A stretch of DNA of 19,115 nt from Streptomyces rubellomurinus (GTDB taxonomy: Bacteria > Actinomycetota > Actinomycetes > Streptomycetales > Streptomycetaceae): contig NZ_JZKH01000122.1 of assembly GCF_000961885.1 (NCBI RefSeq), forward strand, positions 1 through 19,115, written 5' to 3'. Numbering within the stretch: the stretch's first letter is position 1; every line of letters starts with the position of its first letter. Shown piece after piece: positions 1 through 7,167 of this stretch. Position numbers and translations under genes: made by a program. The notes below the pieces were generated by a model. It did no database searches and was not told the origin of the DNA. It was given only the letters and a program-made list of their open reading frames with translations.

Positions 1-1453
1 GCGCGGCGGGGGCCGCGGCCGGGGCGCCGCCGGCGGGCGGGAAGCTGCGCGGGATCGGCCAGGCGCCCGGCGCCGGTCCGGCGGGGGCGGCGGGCGGTGC
101 GGCCTCCGGCGCGGGCATCGGGGCGGGCATCGGGGCGGGGGCGGGCATGGGTGCGGGCGCCGCGGCCGGCATGTCCACCGGCGCGGGCATCGGCGCGGGG
201 GCGGGGGCGAAGGCAGGGGCGGAGGCAGGGGCAGGGGCGGCCATCGGCACGGCCGCGGCCGGCATCCCCACCACGGGCGCGGCGAAGCCACCCGCCGTCG
301 CCCGCCGCTCCAGCTTGTCCAGGCGGGCCTGCAGCGACAGCTCGTCGCTGTACGCGCCCGGCAGCATCACCCGGGCGCAGATCAGCTCCAGCTGCAGCCG
401 GGGCGCCGCGTTGCCGCGCATCTCCGTCAGCCCGGTGTTGACGATGTCGGCGGCCCGGCTCAGCTCGGCCGCGCCGAAGCCGTCCGCCTGGGCCTGCATC
501 ACGGCGATCCGGTCCGCCGGGGCGTCGATCAGCCCCTTCTCCCCCGCCTCCGGAACGGTGGCGAGGATCACCAGGTCGCGCAGCCGCTCCAGCAGGTCGG
601 TGACGAAGCGGCGCGGGTCGTGCCCGCCCTCGACCACCCGGTCGATCACCTGGAACACCGTCGCCCCGTCCTGCGCGGCGAAGGCGTCCACCACCTCGTC
701 CAACAGCGCGGAGTCGGTGTACCCGAGCAGCGCCGTCGCCATCTGGTACGTGACGCCCTCGTCCCCGGCGCCGGCCAGCAGCTGGTCCATGACCGACATC
801 GAGTCACGCACCGAGCCCGCGCCGGCCCGCACCACCAGCGGGAACACCGGGTCCTCGACCTGGATGCCCTCCCGCCCGCAGACCTCCGCCAGGTAGTCGC
901 GCAGGGTGCCGGGCGGGACCAACCGGAACGGGTAGTGGTGCGTCCGGGACCGGATCGTCCCGATCACCTTCTCCGGCTCGGTGGTCGCGAAGATGAACTT
1001 GAGGTGCTCCGGCGGCTCCTCCACCACCTTCAGCAGCGCGTTGAACCCGGCCGAGGTCACCATGTGCGCCTCGTCCAGGATGAAGATCTTGTACCGGCTG
1101 TGCACCGGCGCGAAGAACGCCCGCTCGCGCAGCTCACGCGCGTCGTCCACACCACCGTGCGAGGCCGCGTCGATCTCGATCACGTCGATCGAGCCGGGCC
1201 CGCCCGTCGCCAGGTCCCGACAGGACTGGCACTCCCCGCAGGGCGTGGGCGTCGGCCCCTGCTCGCAGTTCAGGCAGCGGGCCAGGATGCGCGCGCTCGT
1301 CGTCTTGCCACAGCCGCGCGGCCCGCTGAACAGGTACGCGTGGTTGACCCTGTTGTTGCGCAGGGCCTGCTGGAGCGGAGCGGTCACGTGCTCCTGCCCG
1401 ATGACCTCCGCGAAGGTCTCGGGGCGGTAGCGGCGGTACAGGGCTAGGGACAC
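1..1453 (-). CDS. dnaX: DNA polymerase III subunit gamma/tau, 5' part (C-terminus beyond window)
   Basis: This is the clamp-loader ATPase subunit that loads the sliding clamp and couples it to the replicative polymerase. About 484 residues are visible, starting MSLALYRRYRPETFAEVIGQ at a GTG (1451-1453); no better in-frame start lies upstream. The P-loop GPRGCGKTT is at about residues 44-52. The DnaX zinc module has Cys at 63, 72, 75 and 78 (C-x8-C-x2-C-x2-C), and a DEAH Walker B box (FILDEAH) follows near residue 130. The domain III helices lead, after about residue 380, into a long Ala/Pro/Met-rich linker, and the reading frame is still open at base 1, so the tau C-terminus is missing here. 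In actinobacteria this gene often sits beside a serine tRNA, as here. It is a core housekeeping gene and marks the left side as chromosomal. Confidence 0.97.
   Translation of the reverse strand, partial: MSLALYRRYRPETFAEVIGQEHVTAPLQQALRNNRVNHAYLFSGPRGCGKTTSARILARCLNCEQGPTPTPCGECQSCRDLATGGPGSIDVIEIDAASHGGVDDARELRERAFFAPVHSRYKIFILDEAHMVTSAGFNALLKVVEEPPEHLKFIFATTEPEKVIGTIRSRTHHYPFRLVPPGTLRDYLAEVCGREGIQVEDPVFPLVVRAGAGSVRDSMSVMDQLLAGAGDEGVTYQMATALLGYTDSALLDEVVDAFAAQDGATVFQVIDRVVEGGHDPRRFVTDLLERLRDLVILATVPEAGEKGLIDAPADRIAVMQAQADGFGAAELSRAADIVNTGLTEMRGNAAPRLQLELICARVMLPGAYSDELSLQARLDKLERRATAGGFAAPVVGMPAAAVPMAAPAPASAPAFAPAPAPMPAPVDMPAAAPAPMPAPAPMPAPMPAPEAAPPAAPAGPAPGAWPIPRSFPPAGGAPAAAPAA
108..270 (-). 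repeat. Low-complexity Ala/Pro/Met-rich repeat inside dnaX
   Basis: Degenerate tandem 6- to 12-base units encode runs of PAP, MPAP and APAP in the dnaX frame. This is the flexible linker between the ATPase/collar part and the tau-specific C-terminal part. Length variation between strains is likely, but nothing suggests a frameshift. Confidence 0.6.
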
Positions 1454-1503
1454 ACCCCCGACGATCCACAGGCCACCCCCACCCTCCCGCCTGCGGGATA
1501 GCT

Positions 1504-1532
1504 GGTCGCGAGCACCCCGAAACATGTACTAA
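1504..1532 (+). promoter_or_regulatory. Possible tRNA-Ser promoter
   Basis: A TACTAA -10-like box at 1527-1532 would start transcription about 4 nt before the mature tRNA 5' end at 1543. The -35 region (around TGGTCG, 1503-1508) is weak. The rest of the 89-bp dnaX-tRNA gap shows no other feature; I looked for an SRP RNA here and did not find its conserved loop. Confidence 0.3.
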
Positions 1533-1542
1533 GCTCTCCCAC

Positions 1543-1627
1543 GGAGGATTCGCCTAGAGGCCTAGGGCGCACGCTTGGAAAGCGTGTTGGGGGCAACCCC
1601 TCACGAGTTCGAATCTCGTATCCTCCG
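1543..1627 (+). tRNA. tRNA-Ser (anticodon GGA)
   Basis: This class II tRNA folds completely. The acceptor stem is GGAGGAT (1543-1549) with ATCCTCC (1620-1626), and the discriminator G is at 1627. The anticodon stem CACGC/GCGTG carries loop TTGGAAA with anticodon GGA at 1577-1579, which reads UCC and UCU. The long variable arm has a GGGG/CCCC stem typical of serine tRNAs. The T arm is ACGAG-TTCGAAT-CTCGT. CCA is not encoded. Its 3' half is the likely attB/attL core of the element that follows. Confidence 0.97.
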
Positions 1628-1651
1628 CCTTCGCCCGCCAGGGCAAACGTC

Positions 1652-1678
1652 GGCCCGGACCGCTCAGCGGTCCGGGCC
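1652..1678 (+). terminator. Hairpin terminator downstream of tRNA-Ser
   Basis: The perfect 12-bp inverted repeat GGCCCGGACCGC / GCGGTCCGGGCC has a 3-nt loop (TCA) and is followed by TTCGTCGTC. It starts 25 nt after the tRNA and is the expected stop for its transcript. It has the U-poor tail usual in streptomycetes. Confidence 0.8.
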
Positions 1679-1690
1679 TTCGTCGTCTCC

Positions 1691-1714
1691 TGGTTGCAGT
1701 TTTGGTTGCAGTTG
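1691..1714 (+). repeat. Tandem 12-bp direct repeats, candidate integrase arm-type sites
   Basis: Two adjacent copies of TGGTTGCAGTT(T/G) lie at 1691-1702 and 1703-1714, about 65 bp past the tRNA 3' end. Paired short direct repeats next to a tRNA attachment core are typical arm-binding sites of tyrosine integrases. The repeat is seen directly; its role is inferred from position. Confidence 0.5.
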
Positions 1715-1727
1715 CCGCGACTCGTCC

Positions 1728-1750
1728 AGCCGTCACCAGACTGGACGGCT
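1728..1750 (-). terminator. Possible weak terminator for the 105-aa gene
   Basis: The inverted repeat AGCCGTC/GACGGCT has a 9-nt loop that itself contains CCAG/CTGG. It sits 12 bp beyond the stop codon of the minus-strand gene ending at 1762. There is no T-run. Confidence 0.35.
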
Positions 1751-1761
1751 CCAGATGCGGC

Positions 1762-2079
1762 TCACGAGCCTGGTGCCCGCATGCCATCTGCGAGGGCGAA
1801 GGCCTCCTCACGCGACACCATCTCGACCTTGCGGCGGAACGAACCCGTGACGACGAAGAACCGCGCCCCGTCATGATCGTCGCTCCGCGCCCGCCACTCA
1901 TACAACCCTGTGCTTGGAATTCCCCATCCCCACGGCGGCCCGGAGCGCCGGAGAAACTCGCGGCTGAGTTCGTAGCGCTCGTGGGTGCCCAGGATCCGAG
2001 CGAGTGTGCCGACACTGCTGTCATCCGCGACGAATCTGGGGGTGACCTTGACGCCGGAAGCAATCTCTACTGGGTTCAC
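1762..2079 (-). CDS. Hypothetical protein, 105 aa, next to the attachment site
   Basis: I do not recognise a family. From a GTG at 2077-2079 the protein begins VNPVEIASGVKVTPRFVADD and has a mixed, soluble composition. There is a Trp/Gly/Pro segment near the middle (PPWGWGIPSTGLYEW), a charged patch (RARSDDHD) and the strand-like stretch GARFFVVTG before a helical, acidic C-terminus. Reading further upstream in frame reaches an ATG at 2340, but that extension is Arg- and Cys-rich and overlaps the divergent gene, so the short form is preferred. The ribosome site is weak. It is transcribed towards the tRNA and divergently from the pentapeptide-repeat gene, a position typical of cargo near an attachment site. 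No Cys cluster, signal peptide or membrane segment is visible. Confidence 0.6.
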   Translation of the reverse strand: MNPVEIASGVKVTPRFVADDSSVGTLARILGTHERYELSREFLRRSGPPWGWGIPSTGLYEWRARSDDHDGARFFVVTGSFRRKVEMVSREEAFALADGMRAPGS

Positions 2080-2112
2080 CCCGCGACGGTAGCGCCGACG
2101 GAACTGTAGGGG

Positions 2113-2141
2113 CCAACAGATGCCATCTGCGGCGGTAGAGT
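2113..2141 (+). promoter_or_regulatory. Possible promoter of the pentapeptide-repeat gene
   Basis: TAGAGT (2136-2141) fits the TAnnnT -10 pattern, with a poor -35 match (CCAACA, 2113-2118) 17 bp upstream. A start near 2148 would leave a short leader before the GGAGGGG ribosome site at 2177-2183. Confidence 0.3.
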
Positions 2142-2189
2142 CCCGCGCAGGCAGGTGCCCCTTGGGGAGTGGCACTGGAGGGGCGGAAC

Positions 2190-3932
2190 ATGTCGACACG
2201 TACGTTTGCCGGGCTCCCGATTCAGTACGGCGGTGGGCCGCAGTGCAGTGGCTTGGGAGGCTGCCAAGGCAAGCCCCTGCCGGGAGCGCCTCGCTGTCTG
2301 CACCACGCCGAGGCCGCCGAAAAGGACACCTACTTCGCAACGCTCAACCCTGGTGCCGTCGTCGACCACAGAGGCACGGTCATCGACTCCGCTGACCTCC
2401 AGCGGCTGTGTGCGGTCCTGACCGACCCCACGTCCGGGCACGCGGTGATGCACACGGCGACGTTCGCCTGGGCCCGATTCGTCGGCAAGGCCGACTTCAC
2501 CGGCGTCGAGTTCTCCGGGCGTTCCGTCTTTCAAGCGGCCGTGTTCGAGGGCCCCGCGCTGTTTGGCGGCACAGTGTTCTCGGGAGACGCCGTCTTCAGC
2601 CAGGCAGAGTTCCTGGATGCCCGCCATGGCCCGGTCTTCTCCAGATCCCACTTCGAGGCGGCTGCCGACTTCCGCAGGACCACGCATCAGGGAGAAGCGA
2701 ACTTCGACCAGGTCCAGTTCGCCAAAGGCGCCTTGTTCGGAGAAGCGCAGTTCGCTGCAACCGGGCGCTTCAGCCGGTGCGCCTTCGCCGGTGCCGCGGA
2801 GTTCCATGGCGCAGAGTTCAAGGAGGCGGTGTTCGCGGGCGCCGAGTTCCACGCTGCGCGTGAGCTGGGCGTCCTTGTCTGCACCGACAACCTCAACCTG
2901 GCCGAGGCTCAATTCCATGCCCCTGTTCAGATCCGGGCAGTCGCTCACAAGGTAAACGCCACCAAAACGATCTGGCACGCCCAAGCCTCCCTGGTGCTGC
3001 GTTACGCCACCATCGACCTGGCCTACGCCAACTTGGCTGCGCCATTCGCCATCAACCACGCCCCAAATGCGTGGGGCGGAACCAACACGGCAGAGGCTCG
3101 GCTCATCGCAGCCCATCCGGAGGTGACCGACCTCCCCAAGCCCACCTGCCTGCGGGGCGTTGATGCTGGCCACGTCGTCCTCACCGACTGCGACGTATCC
3201 CAGTGCCTGTTCGACGGGGCCTTCCACCTGGACCAGATCCAGCTCCGGGGCAACATCCGGTTCGCCCAGCCGCCGGCCGGACGCCGCTGGACCCGCCGCA
3301 ACACCGTGATCGAGGAACACTACTGGCGTCGCCTTAAGTACACCGGCTGGAATCCTCCCACGCACCCAACACCCATTCGCGACCAGCCAGGGCCCGAGGA
3401 CGTCGCCGCCCTCTACCGGCAGTTGCGCAAGAGCATGGAGGATGCCAAGGACGAATCCGGCGCCGCCGACTTCTACTACGGCGAGATGGAGATGCGCCGA
3501 CACGACTCCCGCGCATCGCGGAGCGAGCGTCGGCTGCTCTCCCTCTACTGGTTGTTCTCCGGGTACGGACTCCGCGCTTCCAGGGCCTTGTACTGCCTCC
3601 TGGCCGCGATGACACTGACCCTGCTTCTCCTTCTGCTGGTCGGACTGCCGAACGACGCACCGGACCCGCAGACCACCGGCACCTTGACGGGCAACACCAT
3701 CCAGGTCACGACCAAGACACCCGATCCGGTTCTGAATCTCCCCTTGCACGCACGATTCACAGGGGAGAGGAGCAAAAAGGCCGCCATAGTCGTGGTCAAT
3801 TCCGTCGTGTTCAAATCCAGCGGCCAGAACCTGACCTTCGTGGGAACGGTCATCGAGATGCTCTCGCGCATCAGCGAGCCGGTGCTCCTCGGCCTGGCTG
3901 CCCTCGCTGTCCGAGGCCGTCTCAAGCGCTGA
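2190..3932 (+). CDS. Membrane-anchored pentapeptide-repeat protein, 580 aa
   Basis: The ATG at 2190 is preferred because GGAGGGG (2177-2183) lies 6 bases before it; an ATG at 2169 has no ribosome site. Residues about 19-39 hold three Cys and a His pair (C19, C25, C36, H38, H39) that could bind metal. From about residue 88 to 225 the protein is built of five-residue units with central Phe or Leu (ADFTG, VEFSG, AEFHG, AVFAG), the pentapeptide-repeat right-handed beta-helix. Further degenerate repeats follow to about residue 370. Next comes a charged helical stretch (EDVAALYRQLRKSMEDAK), a strongly hydrophobic segment at about 466-488 (CLLAAMTLTLLLLLLVG) and a second short hydrophobic stretch near the C-terminus (VLLGLAALAV). 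A cytoplasmic beta-helix tethered to the membrane is the likely arrangement. The substrate or partner is unknown. It is probably cargo of the element. Confidence 0.9.
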   Translation: MSTRTFAGLPIQYGGGPQCSGLGGCQGKPLPGAPRCLHHAEAAEKDTYFATLNPGAVVDHRGTVIDSADLQRLCAVLTDPTSGHAVMHTATFAWARFVGKADFTGVEFSGRSVFQAAVFEGPALFGGTVFSGDAVFSQAEFLDARHGPVFSRSHFEAAADFRRTTHQGEANFDQVQFAKGALFGEAQFAATGRFSRCAFAGAAEFHGAEFKEAVFAGAEFHAARELGVLVCTDNLNLAEAQFHAPVQIRAVAHKVNATKTIWHAQASLVLRYATIDLAYANLAAPFAINHAPNAWGGTNTAEARLIAAHPEVTDLPKPTCLRGVDAGHVVLTDCDVSQCLFDGAFHLDQIQLRGNIRFAQPPAGRRWTRRNTVIEEHYWRRLKYTGWNPPTHPTPIRDQPGPEDVAALYRQLRKSMEDAKDESGAADFYYGEMEMRRHDSRASRSERRLLSLYWLFSGYGLRASRALYCLLAAMTLTLLLLLLVGLPNDAPDPQTTGTLTGNTIQVTTKTPDPVLNLPLHARFTGERSKKAAIVVVNSVVFKSSGQNLTFVGTVIEMLSRISEPVLLGLAALAVRGRLKR

Positions 3933-4000
3933 CGTCTGAGCAGGTGACAGGCTATGGGCGAGATCCCAGTGACCTACCCTCGCCTATATGGCTGTCTGGA

Positions 4001-4036
4001 CGCGTAGCCGAACCCACTCAGTGGCCCGGCTACGCG
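4001..4036. terminator. Bidirectional terminator between convergent genes
   Basis: The perfect 10-bp arms CGCGTAGCCG (4001-4010) and CGGCTACGCG (4027-4036) enclose a second small stem, CCAC/GTGG (4014-4017 with 4021-4024). It lies between the convergent stops of the pentapeptide-repeat gene (3932) and the integrase gene (4042) and can serve both. Confidence 0.75.
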
Positions 4037-4041
4037 CAGCG

Positions 4042-5841
4042 TCACCACTCCTCTACGTCTCCGTACCTGCCCGGATTCTGGGCGCGATCGACAGCCTGCT
4101 CCAGGGCCTCGGCGAGGGCGGCTGCGACGGCGGCCTTGTCCGTACCGCGGACCTGGGCCTCGACGAGCTGCTCGGGACCGGGCCGGCGGGCCGTCCGCCA
4201 GGACACGGACCGATCGGTGTAGAGGTCCACCTCGAAGTCCCAGGCCGCAATCGACCACTGCTCGGGCACGGAAAGGTCCACCCGCTCACCACCAGGGCGG
4301 AACGCGGCGTAGGCGTGGAAGACGGTCCGCTGGTCGGCCTCGCGGTCCCGTATCGCCCCACGTCCGCCCGGGCCTTCGTTGTCCCACTTCGCCTGCTCCC
4401 AGATCTCAACCTCTGCTGAGCGGCCGGGCCGCTCCGTGTTCCACCGCTCGACGAGTGCCAGGGCGTGCTCGTGCTGCAGGAACGGAACGAGCCGCTGGCC
4501 GACGTTGGCGACGAAGACCATCGACTGGTCCGAAACGGGATCGATGCTCGGCTGTACCCCCAAGGGCCCCGCCTGGCTCCGGCCGGATCCGGCCTGTCCC
4601 GCTGCCTCGTCGTTGTCCGTCTGGACGCCCGCCGGCCAGAGCAGGCCGCCGACCTTGGCCGCAGTCTGCTGGAGCACGGGGCTGGTCATGTGCTGGTAGC
4701 GCCGCCGCATCCGGGCGGACTTTCCGGGCTCCCAGCCCATGATGGCGTCGACCACGGCGTCGGGGACGCCGAGGATCAGCAGCACGGTGGCGGCGGTGTG
4801 CCGGGCGTCGTGGAGGCGGGCGTCACGGACCTCGGCGGCCTTCAGCAGGTCCTTCCACCGGTGGTAGTCGGTGTTGGGGTTGAGCGGTTCGCCGACCTCC
4901 GAGGTGAAGACGTACCGCTTCTCGACCCACAGGTCGCGGGCGCGCAGGCGCTCGCGGTCCTGCGTCTCCTTGTGCTCGGCCAGGAGCTTCATCAGCTCCT
5001 CGGGCACGCCGATGGGCCGCTTGCCGGCCTTCGACTTGGTGGACTTGGTCTCGCGCCGAGTGTTGATCTTCGTCGGGCAGTAGCCGGGCTTACGTCCGCA
5101 GCGGTCGCCGCAGCCGTGCTTGTAGCGAGGCCGCAACCGACCGCGCCTCACCAGGATGACGCCGGCCTCGAAGTCGACGTCCTCCCACTGGAGTCCGAGG
5201 ACCTCGCCCTGGCGGAGACCCAGCGCGAGGGCGATGACCCACCGGGCGGTGTTGCGGACCTTGGCCGCTTCGAGCAGGAGCCGCTGGACCTCCTCGACCG
5301 AGTACGGCTCGACCTCCGTCTCGTCCAGCACCGGAGCCTTGGCAATCGTCGCCGGGTTCTCGGTGATGGCCTTGCGGCGGACCGCCTCGTTCAGCGCCAC
5401 GCGGACCGTGCGGTGGACCTGGTGAGCGGTCCCCGCCGAGCTGCCGGCCTTCTGCATCTTCGCGTAGAGGCGTTCGAGGTGCTCGGGCTCGAGCTTCTCC
5501 AGGCGGTGTGCGCCGAGGCCGGGTATGAGGTGGTGGTAGACGGCGACGCGGTAGCCGTCGATGGTGTTCTCGCCCACGGTGAGGGCCGCGATGTTCTCGA
5601 CCCAGTGGGTGAGCCAGCTCTCGACGGTCCAGCGCTGGCCGGCCTTGGGCACCTTGCCCTTGTCGCGCTTAGCCTCCAGGTCGCGGACGGCCTTGGTGAT
5701 CTCCGGGCGGGTCTTGCGGGTGACGTGCCGGCGGTCGGGGCTGCCGTTGTCCTTCACGCCGACCGTGACGTAGCCGTGCCACCGCCCGTCCTTGGCCTGG
5801 TAAATGGTCGAATCGCCGTTGGGCTTGCGGGACTTGGTCAT
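4042..5841 (-). CDS. int: Tyrosine recombinase (integrase) with a C-terminal extension, 599 aa
   Basis: This site-specific recombinase should integrate and, with Xis, excise the element at the tRNA-Ser site. The ATG at 5841 is chosen because GAGGGGG lies 6-7 bases upstream; a longer reading to 5883 would overlap xis. An AP2-like arm-binding region occupies about residues 10-60 (GDSTIYQAKDGRWHGYVTVG), a SAM-like core-binding domain about 70-175, and the catalytic domain about 180-400. The catalytic residues are R210 (ALGLRQGEVLGL), H344 and R347 (LHDARHTAA), W370 in the His/Trp position and Y382 (RRRYQHM). A Cys cluster (C244, C248, C255) sits in the beta-sheet insertion. After about residue 405 comes an unrecognised tail of about 190 residues with Trp-rich strands and an Ala-rich terminal helix; most relatives end near 400. 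It lies 10 nt downstream of xis, in the same operon. Confidence 0.95.
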   Translation of the reverse strand: MTKSRKPNGDSTIYQAKDGRWHGYVTVGVKDNGSPDRRHVTRKTRPEITKAVRDLEAKRDKGKVPKAGQRWTVESWLTHWVENIAALTVGENTIDGYRVAVYHHLIPGLGAHRLEKLEPEHLERLYAKMQKAGSSAGTAHQVHRTVRVALNEAVRRKAITENPATIAKAPVLDETEVEPYSVEEVQRLLLEAAKVRNTARWVIALALGLRQGEVLGLQWEDVDFEAGVILVRRGRLRPRYKHGCGDRCGRKPGYCPTKINTRRETKSTKSKAGKRPIGVPEELMKLLAEHKETQDRERLRARDLWVEKRYVFTSEVGEPLNPNTDYHRWKDLLKAAEVRDARLHDARHTAATVLLILGVPDAVVDAIMGWEPGKSARMRRRYQHMTSPVLQQTAAKVGGLLWPAGVQTDNDEAAGQAGSGRSQAGPLGVQPSIDPVSDQSMVFVANVGQRLVPFLQHEHALALVERWNTERPGRSAEVEIWEQAKWDNEGPGGRGAIRDREADQRTVFHAYAAFRPGGERVDLSVPEQWSIAAWDFEVDLYTDRSVSWRTARRPGPEQLVEAQVRGTDKAAVAAALAEALEQAVDRAQNPGRYGDVEEW

Positions 5842-5851
5842 GAAGTCCCCC

Positions 5852-6145
5852 TCAGGCCACGAGCGCGACGGTGGCACTGGCACGGTCGGCGATGTAGTCG
5901 CTGAGCGCCTGCGCGGGGATCCGGCGCAAGCGGCCGATCATCACGGACGGCACTTCGCCCGAGGACACGAGGCCGTACATCGTGGTGCGGCCGACGCCGA
6001 GGCGGCGGGCGGCTTCCTCGACCGTGAGGGCGACGAGCGTGGGGTCCGGAGCCGTGTCGCAGTTCGCGACGAGGGCGAGCAGGCTCTGCTCAGGCAGGCC
6101 AAGGGCCTCCGAGAGGCGGGCAAGGGAAAGGGCGGGCTGAGGCAT
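5852..6145 (-). CDS. xis: Excisionase / MerR-like helix-turn-helix protein, 97 aa
   Basis: This small DNA-binding protein probably directs the integrase towards excision by bending the attachment site. Residues about 39-92 form the AlpA/excisionase-type winged HTH (LTVEEAARRLGVGRTTMYGL, then the wing around VMIGRLRRIP). A short helical N-terminal extension precedes it. The ATG at 6145 has GAGGAG 5 bases upstream and is preferred. An in-frame GTG at 6244 would add 33 residues, but that stretch lies in a leader hairpin and looks non-coding. Only 10 nt separate its stop from the integrase start, so the two are co-transcribed and probably translated together. Role assignment rests on the fold and on the position next to int. 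Confidence 0.88.
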   Translation of the reverse strand: MPQPALSLARLSEALGLPEQSLLALVANCDTAPDPTLVALTVEEAARRLGVGRTTMYGLVSSGEVPSVMIGRLRRIPAQALSDYIADRASATVALVA

Positions 6146-6185
6146 GGGACTCCTCGTCGACCGCGCAGAGCAGGCACCCCGGGCG

Positions 6186-6254
6186 GTCTGATCGTGTGAT
6201 GGGTGGTCATGGCGGCGCGATCCCTCGCCCAGGCGCGCTAACACCTGGAGCGAG
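6186..6254 (-). promoter_or_regulatory. Leader module copy 1 (upstream of xis-int): hairpin plus conserved block
   Basis: Read on the minus strand, CTCGCTCCAGGTG (6254-6242), loop TTAGCG (6241-6236) and CGCCTGGGCGAG (6235-6224) form a 12-bp stem with one bulged T and one G-T pair. Thirteen nt later comes the block ATGACCACCCATCA (from 6210), then ACGATCA and ACCGC. The same loop and the same block, at nearly the same spacing, occur upstream of the helicase gene. A short reading frame could open at the ATG at 6210 (MTTHHTIRP) and overlap xis. Function is not known to me. Confidence 0.6.
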
Positions 6255-6384
6255 ACGCGGACGGGTCTGGCGGACCGTCACGCGTGCCGCGTGGTTCGGG
6301 GAGCCGGGTCAGATAGGTACTCCCAAGTGCTTACTGCTTGCTGGGCAGCCTCGCGAGATGGGTGCCTGCGCACGCCACTCAGCT

Positions 6385-7089
6385 CTAGATTTCCTCATCC
6401 GCAGCAGGCTGGCTGCCGGACTCGTCGGGGGTCTCCTTGGAGACGTGCCCCCAGTCGTCGTGGTGGCTGAGGTCGAGGTAGGCAAGTTCTGACGGCAGGG
6501 CCGGCGGAGTGATGCCCTTCCGGCGCATCGTCGATCTCTGGTCCTGGACGTCCTGTGAGTAGTCGCCGATGATCTCGTCGAACTGGTTGACCAGCTTGAC
6601 GTTGGCCTCGCGGGTCTGCGGATCACGGGCCGTGGCGACTTTTCGGCGGAACTCCTCCGAGCTGCTGATCGTCTTCTGCAGACCGCGGAGCGTCTCGCTG
6701 TAATTGCGGATCGCACTGAACCGCAGCTCCAGGTCATTGGTCGGCTCGTGATCGAACGGCTGCTCCCCGCAGACCCACTGGAGCGCCTCGCCGGTGGAGT
6801 ACATCAAGCCCGGGAGAAGCTCGACCTCCCCGACCTCCCCCAGGGGAACGAGGAAGACCACCGGGGGAACGTCGAGCACTTTGGCGAGGACCAGCACCTC
6901 GGCCACGTCGACGCTAGAACGCCGGCCGTTCTCAAGGTTGGCGATGACGTTCCGCGCGATCGGGTAGCCCAGCTTCGCGCAGGCCGCAGCGACGTCCTGC
7001 GCGCTCATCCCCCGCTCCTCGCGGAAGCGCCGGACCGCCTCGGCAACGCGGCCCGTCACGCCGGCCTGCCAGTCCTTGGGGTTCGTCAT
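6385..7089 (-). CDS. XRE-family transcriptional regulator, 234 aa
   Basis: This is probably the element's control repressor. An XRE/Cro HTH covers about residues 18-75 (AVRRFREERGMSAQDVAAAC, then ARNVIANLENGRRSSVDVAEVLVLAKVL). The C-terminal half has predicted helices (NDLELRFSAIRNYSETLRGL and LQKTISSSEEFRRKV), likely for oligomerisation, and ends in an acidic tail (ETPDESG, ADEE). The ATG at 7089 is chosen because a promoter upstream would place the transcription start on its A, giving a leaderless message; no ribosome site is present. An in-frame ATG at 7128 lies upstream of that promoter. It is transcribed with xis and int but separated from them by about 175 bp holding the leader module, so xis-int probably have their own promoter. 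It is divergent from the helicase operon across the operator region. Confidence 0.88.
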   Translation of the reverse strand: MTNPKDWQAGVTGRVAEAVRRFREERGMSAQDVAAACAKLGYPIARNVIANLENGRRSSVDVAEVLVLAKVLDVPPVVFLVPLGEVGEVELLPGLMYSTGEALQWVCGEQPFDHEPTNDLELRFSAIRNYSETLRGLQKTISSSEEFRRKVATARDPQTREANVKLVNQFDEIIGDYSQDVQDQRSTMRRKGITPPALPSELAYLDLSHHDDWGHVSKETPDESGSQPAADEEI

Positions 7090-7095
7090 GGCAGC

Positions 7096-7125
7096 ACGAT
7101 AGCGAGACGACACAGGTGAAGTCAA
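7096..7125 (-). promoter_or_regulatory. Promoter of the XRE regulator, leaderless
   Basis: On the minus strand TTGACT (7125-7120) and TATCGT (7101-7096) are 18 bp apart. Seven nt after the -10 box is the A of the ATG at 7089, so the transcript would begin at the start codon. An imperfect copy of the operator (7099-7113) overlaps the -10 and spacer, which would allow autorepression. Confidence 0.55.
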
Positions 7126-7142
7126 CATCCAGCACAGTCACC

Positions 7143-7157
7143 GTGTCGTAGCGACAC
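7143..7157. promoter_or_regulatory. Palindromic operator in the divergent control region
   Basis: GTGTCG-TAG-CGACAC is a perfect 6+6 inverted repeat with a 3-bp centre, placed between the XRE promoter (-35 at 7120-7125) and the putative helicase promoter (-35 at 7168-7173). A half-matching copy lies at 7099-7113 (9 of 15 positions, with CGACAC intact). The XRE protein encoded next to it is the obvious candidate to bind. Confidence 0.6.
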
Positions 7158-7167
7158 AACATATGCC

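Noticed and set aside
1454..1542. Signal recognition particle RNA between dnaX and the tRNA
   Set aside because: Some actinobacteria have it nearby, but the interval is short and the conserved apical loop motif is absent on both strands.
2076..3749. Minus-strand open frame of 557 codons opposite the pentapeptide-repeat gene
   Set aside because: Repetitive Gly/Glu/Val pattern mirrors the repeats on the plus strand.
4465..5904. Plus-strand open frame of 479 codons across int
   Set aside because: Shadow of the integrase; the minus strand carries all catalytic residues.
6236..6245. CIRCE-like element (TTAGC) in the leader hairpins
   Set aside because: CIRCE is TTAGCACTC with a 9-bp spacer and GAGTGCTAA; here TTAGCG is the loop of a hairpin, and no heat-shock gene follows.
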